Positions 13,042-16,708 of a stretch of 16,708 bases of DNA are shown here, one piece after another. The position numbers and the translations under genes are program-made. Source of the DNA: Mariprofundaceae bacterium (GTDB lineage: Bacteria > Pseudomonadota > Zetaproteobacteria > Mariprofundales > Mariprofundaceae); NCBI GenBank assembly GCA_015488125.1, contig WFOJ01000169.1, positions 1 to 16,708 of the forward strand, written 5' to 3'. Within the stretch, counting starts at the first letter, position 1. The number at the start of each line of letters is the position of its first letter. The notes beneath the pieces were generated by a model. That model worked only from the letters and a program-made list of their open reading frames with translations, ran no database searches and was not told where the DNA came from.

Positions 13042-14114
13042 GCGTCAAAACTCCTCAGTGCCAGCCCTACAGGCACGACCAGCGCGGGACCTTCCCGCTT
13101 CAGATAATCAACATCAAACTTTCGCTTGTTAACCTTGATATGATCAAACGGATTCGCCACCGAAGCAGAAATTCCCAGGCGCTGTTCAATCTCCGTCGCT
13201 ATATCCGGCAACAACGCACAGCCACCGGAAATCGACAAATGCTGTACCGGATGATCGCCATGATTGGCGGCATAAAAGTCAAGTGAGCGCACAATCTCGG
13301 ACGTCAGCCCCACATAAAACCTATCCACTGCCTCAGGGCTTACTTCGTGAAAACGTTCTTTTTTCATTGCTTCAGCGGCCTGATAACTGATGCTATGTTC
13401 TTTCTGGATTTCTTCGGTAAGATTCTGGCCACCGTAAAACTGGTCACGCACAAAGGCCATTGTGCCATTTTTAATGATATTCACATTCACCAAATTGGCA
13501 CCAATATTGATCAGGCCAATCGCCTGCTCTTCCTCACCATCGGCAATTTCTTTCGGTGAAGAGGAAAACACGCCCATCATTTCAGAAGCATTTTCCAGTG
13601 CAAAGACCGCACAATCGACGCATTTCGTGGTCAGCCCTGCCTCGCTGAGAACAAGCTGATAATCATCAACAATCTCGCGCTTACATGCTGCCAGTACCAC
13701 ATCCATCTGCCCTGGCTCATCAGGGTTTTCTCCCAGAATCTGGAAATCAAGATACACCTCATCAATATCATAAGGAACATGCTGATCTGCCTCGATCTCA
13801 ATCTCGGCTTCAAGATCAAACTCGCTCATCAATGGCAGGGAGATATTTTTGATAATTACCGCGTTACCGGACACAGCCAGCGCCACTTGACGTGTTGATG
13901 GCTTGGCCTGCTCCAGTGCGTCAACCAACCCCTGGGAAACCGCCATGGAATCAATAATCATGTTTTCCACAATCGCATCCCGAGGCAACGGCACCATGGC
14001 AAAAGATTTCAACGTATAGCCAGCGCGTGTCTTGCCCAGCTCAACCAGTTTGATACCTGTCGAACTGATATCGATGGCCATCAAGTCTCTGGATTCAGGA
14101 GAGAATAAACCCAC
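13038..14114 (-). CDS. pilM: Type IV pilus actin-like assembly ATPase PilM
   Basis: A cytoplasmic actin/FtsA-like nucleotide-binding protein that recruits PilN and couples the inner-membrane alignment complex to the pilus motor. From the GTG at 14114 it has 358 residues. The phosphate-1 loop is AIDISSTGIK (13-22, Asp15), the phosphate-2 loop LINIGAN (201-207) and the adenosine motif ISGGCALLPDI (295-305), followed by the conserved VANPF (319-323). The 1C subdomain segment QHVPYDIDEVYLDF (111-124) is also typical. I chose the GTG at 14114 because GGGAG lies 5 nt upstream and the protein then starts MGLFS, as family members do. The frame is open to a GTG at 14162 (374 residues), but that start lacks a well-spaced ribosome binding site and adds 16 atypical residues. 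It is the first gene of the pilus operon. Unlike many proteobacterial loci, no divergent ponA lies upstream. Confidence 0.96.
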   Translation of the reverse strand: MGLFSPESRDLMAIDISSTGIKLVELGKTRAGYTLKSFAMVPLPRDAIVENMIIDSMAVSQGLVDALEQAKPSTRQVALAVSGNAVIIKNISLPLMSEFDLEAEIEIEADQHVPYDIDEVYLDFQILGENPDEPGQMDVVLAACKREIVDDYQLVLSEAGLTTKCVDCAVFALENASEMMGVFSSSPKEIADGEEEQAIGLINIGANLVNVNIIKNGTMAFVRDQFYGGQNLTEEIQKEHSISYQAAEAMKKERFHEVSPEAVDRFYVGLTSEIVRSLDFYAANHGDHPVQHLSISGGCALLPDIATEIEQRLGISASVANPFDHIKVNKRKFDVDYLKREGPALVVPVGLALRSFDA

Positions 14115-14119
14115 ATCAA

Positions 14120-14124
14120 CTCCC
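14120..14124 (-). promoter_or_regulatory. Ribosome binding site that fixes the pilM start
   Basis: AAGGGAG on the minus strand ends 5 nt before the GTG at 14114. This favours the 358-residue PilM over an upstream extension to the GTG at 14162, whose only purine run abuts the start codon. Confidence 0.65.
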
Positions 14125-14215
14125 TTGCTGCGCACACTCAACGTACGCCTGCTGATGATCACGCCTCACCGGCATGCTTTGCTCAAGTTCAAGTAATACT
14201 CTCACAAACGGACGC

Positions 14216-14245
14216 AACTTACTTTATTACAAGCATTATTGTCAA
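14216..14245 (-). promoter_or_regulatory. Probable sigma70 promoter of the pilMNOQ operon
   Basis: On the minus strand a perfect -35 box TTGACA (14245-14240) is followed, after 18 bp, by TAAGTT (14221-14216). The latter keeps the three most conserved -10 bases (T, A and the final T). The spacer is AT-rich. It begins just past the stop of the upstream membrane-protein gene and would give a leader of roughly 95 nt before pilM. No sigma54-type GG-N10-GC element was seen. The rest of 14115-14258 is the leader, with a short direct repeat ACTTGA-ACTTGA. Confidence 0.55.
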
Positions 14246-14258
14246 GAAAAAACTTCAT

Positions 14259-16708
14259 TCACAGACGCAAAAGTTCGACCATTGATGTTTCAGGCAAGCC
14301 ACCTTTCACCAGATAATGCGTCATTTGTTGCCTCGCCTGTCGTGTTTTTCCCATGGCGCTTAGGCATAATGCGTCGTAATAATAAAGGTTTCGCGGTGCG
14401 CGGTCATGATCTGTCACCTGTGCAAACTGCGCATGCGCGTCAGCATAACGATGTTGCCGCCACAGCAGCCTACCTCGCCGATACATGGCATCCACATCCC
14501 CGGCATCGACCATCAGTTCAGCGGCAAAAGCTGCCAATGCCGCATCATCCTTGCCCAGTCGTTCCAGGGATACACCACGGTTATAGTTCGCATCATTATA
14601 GGTATGATCCATCGCCAGCACCCGGTCAAATGCCTTAACCGCAGCTGCATAGCGCTCAAGCTGCATCAACTGATAACCATAACGATGCCATGCACGCGCC
14701 GTACCCAACACCTCAGCCCGGACTTTTCGCCGCTGTAACTCGGCCTGCTTCAACCTCAGTGAATACGCTCCTTCCGAACGTGCCAGTTGTTCCAGGCGAC
14801 GATACAGCATGGAGCGCCTGATCTTTTGCCTGGCGTGCAGAACCACATCAGCAGGAAAAGCCTCGTTCGGTTCGCCTGGCAAGGTATGACGTATATCCAT
14901 CATGCGCATTTCTTCAACAAGACGACGTTTCAAACGGTCAATTCCCTTGCTGCGCAAATGCGCCATAGCATACTCCAGTTCAGGACGATCCACAGAGTTG
15001 ATCACCGCATTGCCTTCATCAATCAGACGATACGCATCGCTGATCAGCAGCTGATACGGCAGCCAGTCGCTGACAATATTATAACGCTCCATCATATCCC
15101 GGCGCAATCGCTCATTGTTCACCACCACCTGCCGCTGATGTGCCAGCAGCGGCGCGTCTGAACCGATCAGCAGAAAATAAGCCGATTTAACATACAACAG
15201 GGCACAATGCTTAAATTGCGTTTTCATGGTACGCAGAATAATCTGCGCTCCCTCATCACCGATACGCGAATCCATCCATGTGACATAGATTCCGTCACCG
15301 TTCAGCCGCCGCTTCACCGATGCCAGAAAATCCGTGGTGTACAGCTTGGAGGAGCTAAAATACAGCGGTGTCGTTACTGTATTAAGAATCAGGCTATAAC
15401 GTTCATCGCCAGCTTTCATCGCATGAATGGCATCATCCACTGTGATTTTCACACGCGGATTACGCTCAATATCGTAATTCCACCTGGCCATGCGATAAAG
15501 GTTATCCCTTACCACCGGATTGATTTCTATGACATCCGTATGATCGAAAAACAGGCCAACGGTAGATGCTGTCGCCCCGCTCCCCAGCCCCAACACCATT
15601 GCCTTTTTCAAATCAGGGGCATACATACTGGAAATCGCCCCCACGACTTTTTCTGATGAATTATTCAACGGAATACTGATATAGCCATTGATAAAGAAAT
15701 AAGGCTTGCCATCCATCCAGTTAATGGAAAACACATCCTGATACCCCTTGTAACGATCAGGAAACGACACTGTTGACCGCGCATCACGAAGGTCTTCGAT
15801 ATCCTGATAGTTGGTATAGCTCAGATACAGCAGATCTTCATCCCACCACCAGTGAAAACCAATCCAGCCACACAGCAACACCGACATGGCAAGCAGCGTT
15901 TTTCGCCAGTCAGGGTGCCACTGCTGCCCCACCGGCGAGAGCAGCCAGGCCAGCAACACCAGTGCCAGCACCAGTAATAACTGAACGCCATAGTCCAGCA
16001 GTGGATGCAACACCAACACCATCAACAAAAAACCGGCGGCATTGGCACAGGCAGAAACAAAGAGCAAGGCTCCTGATTCCTGACTTACTTCCTGCTGATG
16101 CAACAAAAGTGCCGGAATCGCCGCCCCGAAAGCCACCACTGGCAACAACATCAAACCACATAACACCAGCCATTTGCCAAACACAGCCACCACATACCAC
16201 GGTTGTATCAGTGCATACAAAGCCGCATACACATAAATAGCCGGGCCAGCAGCCAACAGCAGCCACAACACACCAACAAAAGCAAGCGCCATCCAGCGTG
16301 ATAACGGCCATTGCAGATAACGTGCCAGCATAGCGCCGATCACGATCCCCATCAGTACAATCGACAACACCAGCGCAAAATTTTCCCGAAACGGGCCAAA
16401 CACCAATTCCGCATATTTCATCATGAACAATTGCAGCACAGCAGAGGCCACGCTCAACGCCAGCAACGGCCAGATCTGCTGCCCCCGCAGGCTGCGCAAG
16501 GGCGCCAACACCCCCTGCTGCTCTCTGATTCCTGATCCCTGATCCCTGATATCCCGGTAAGCCACAAGCAATGAAATCGCTACAAAGATATTGATCGCCG
16601 CGAACAGCAACACCGTGTCATGAATACCCAGCCAGCGAATCAGCCAGAATTCAATCGCCAGCGCCGTCAATACAGCGCCCACATTGTACACCATGTACAC
16701 TTGCGAGA
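14259..16708 (-). CDS. Polytopic membrane protein with spermidine-synthase-like SAM domain and C-terminal TPRs (N-terminus cut off)
   Basis: The reading frame is open to the right edge, so the N-terminus is missing. The visible 813+ residues (numbered from the first in-frame GTG at 16700) have three parts. Residues 1-285 hold about nine or ten hydrophobic helices and begin with YNVGAVLTAL, which matches the ANTLGA-type segment in the middle of MFS/spermidine-synthase fusion proteins. Residues about 285-580 are a Rossmann methyltransferase-like domain with glycine loop VLGLGSGATAS (369-379), acidic ribose-binding strand VIEINP (390-395), DDA (422-424) and the family's late motif INSVDRPELEY (567-577). 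Residues about 668-800 form three to four TPR repeats. In true spermidine synthases the strand after DDA supplies a catalytic aspartate (VVDSTDP-like); here it reads LILNTVTTPL, so polyamine synthesis is doubtful. Cell position: inner membrane with a soluble C-terminal part. Function is unknown; it precedes the pilus operon but appears separated from it by a promoter. Confidence 0.8.
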   Translation of the reverse strand, partial: SQVYMVYNVGAVLTALAIEFWLIRWLGIHDTVLLFAAINIFVAISLLVAYRDIRDQGSGIREQQGVLAPLRSLRGQQIWPLLALSVASAVLQLFMMKYAELVFGPFRENFALVLSIVLMGIVIGAMLARYLQWPLSRWMALAFVGVLWLLLAAGPAIYVYAALYALIQPWYVVAVFGKWLVLCGLMLLPVVAFGAAIPALLLHQQEVSQESGALLFVSACANAAGFLLMVLVLHPLLDYGVQLLLVLALVLLAWLLSPVGQQWHPDWRKTLLAMSVLLCGWIGFHWWWDEDLLYLSYTNYQDIEDLRDARSTVSFPDRYKGYQDVFSINWMDGKPYFFINGYISIPLNNSSEKVVGAISSMYAPDLKKAMVLGLGSGATASTVGLFFDHTDVIEINPVVRDNLYRMARWNYDIERNPRVKITVDDAIHAMKAGDERYSLILNTVTTPLYFSSSKLYTTDFLASVKRRLNGDGIYVTWMDSRIGDEGAQIILRTMKTQFKHCALLYVKSAYFLLIGSDAPLLAHQRQVVVNNERLRRDMMERYNIVSDWLPYQLLISDAYRLIDEGNAVINSVDRPELEYAMAHLRSKGIDRLKRRLVEEMRMMDIRHTLPGEPNEAFPADVVLHARQKIRRSMLYRRLEQLARSEGAYSLRLKQAELQRRKVRAEVLGTARAWHRYGYQLMQLERYAAAVKAFDRVLAMDHTYNDANYNRGVSLERLGKDDAALAAFAAELMVDAGDVDAMYRRGRLLWRQHRYADAHAQFAQVTDHDRAPRNLYYYDALCLSAMGKTRQARQQMTHYLVKGGLPETSMVELLRL
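16525..16552. repeat. Four tandem 7-bp repeats inside the membrane-protein gene
   Basis: Units CTGATTC, CTGATCC, CTGATCC and CTGATAT lie head to tail. On the coding strand they encode DIRDQGSGIRE, a hydrophilic loop between the second and third visible transmembrane helices. Because 7 is not a multiple of 3, gain or loss of one unit would shift the frame. Similar ATCAGGG-type heptamers occur as dispersed short tandem repeats in various bacteria. Confidence 0.7.

Noticed and set aside
14115..14162. 16-codon N-terminal extension of PilM from the GTG at 14162
   Set aside because: No well-spaced ribosome binding site is present, the added residues are not PilM-like, and the GTG at 14114 has GGGAG 5 nt upstream.
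14246..14280. Intrinsic terminator at the end of the SAM/TPR gene
   Set aside because: A six-T run is present, but the preceding stem is only about 5 AT-rich pairs with a long loop, too weak to call.
15773..16311. Overlapping frames on both strands within the right-hand membrane-protein gene
   Set aside because: They have no domain, and the membrane-protein frame shows continuous helices and family motifs through the same DNA.

Overview
The window reads as chromosomal DNA of a Gram-negative bacterium with type IV pili, of moderate GC content. The evidence is an outer-membrane PilQ secretin, inner-membrane PilM/PilN/PilO, a lipobox signal on a giant surface protein, and the housekeeping genes coaBC and bcp. 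Protein style suggests a gamma- or zetaproteobacterium-like lineage, but no rRNA or taxonomic marker is present, so this is only an inference. Every gene I can support lies on the minus strand, so transcription runs from the right edge to the left.

Layout in order of transcription. (1) 16708-14259: the 3' part of a polytopic membrane protein with a spermidine-synthase-like SAM-binding domain and C-terminal TPRs, cut by the right edge. (2) 14258-14115: a short intergenic stretch with a good sigma70-type promoter for the pilus operon. (3) pilM, pilN and pilO, joined by 4-bp ATGA overlaps, then after 52 bp pilQ. Together these encode the alignment subcomplex and secretin of a type IV pilus machine. 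No pilP lies between pilO and pilQ, its usual place. (4) 88 bp after pilQ, a 2844-residue lipoprotein gene made of about 25 bacterial Ig-like domains, sixteen of them in a nested A-B-C-D super-repeat. It fills half the window. (5) bcp (peroxiredoxin) and the 5' end of coaBC, a separate housekeeping segment.

How the parts fit. PilM binds the N-terminal tail of PilN; PilN and PilO form the periplasmic ring under PilQ, which opens the outer membrane for the fibre. The Ig-like lipoprotein would sit at the outer membrane. Its position after pilQ, in the same orientation and with no strong terminator between, suggests a role as a pilus-associated surface stalk or adhesin. That link comes from gene order only.

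The oddest signal is in the Ig lipoprotein. By hand count about 42 of the 54 tyrosines in its first ~2460 residues sit in a D-x-Y tetrad, usually followed by A, G, S or T, at several different positions of the Ig repeat. Other points are the missing pilP, three AMIN-like modules in PilQ, a frame-breaking heptamer repeat inside the SAM/TPR membrane protein gene, and loss of the usual catalytic aspartate in that protein.

No tRNA, rRNA, CRISPR array, insertion sequence, integrase or phage gene was seen. No gene-free stretch exceeds 150 bp.
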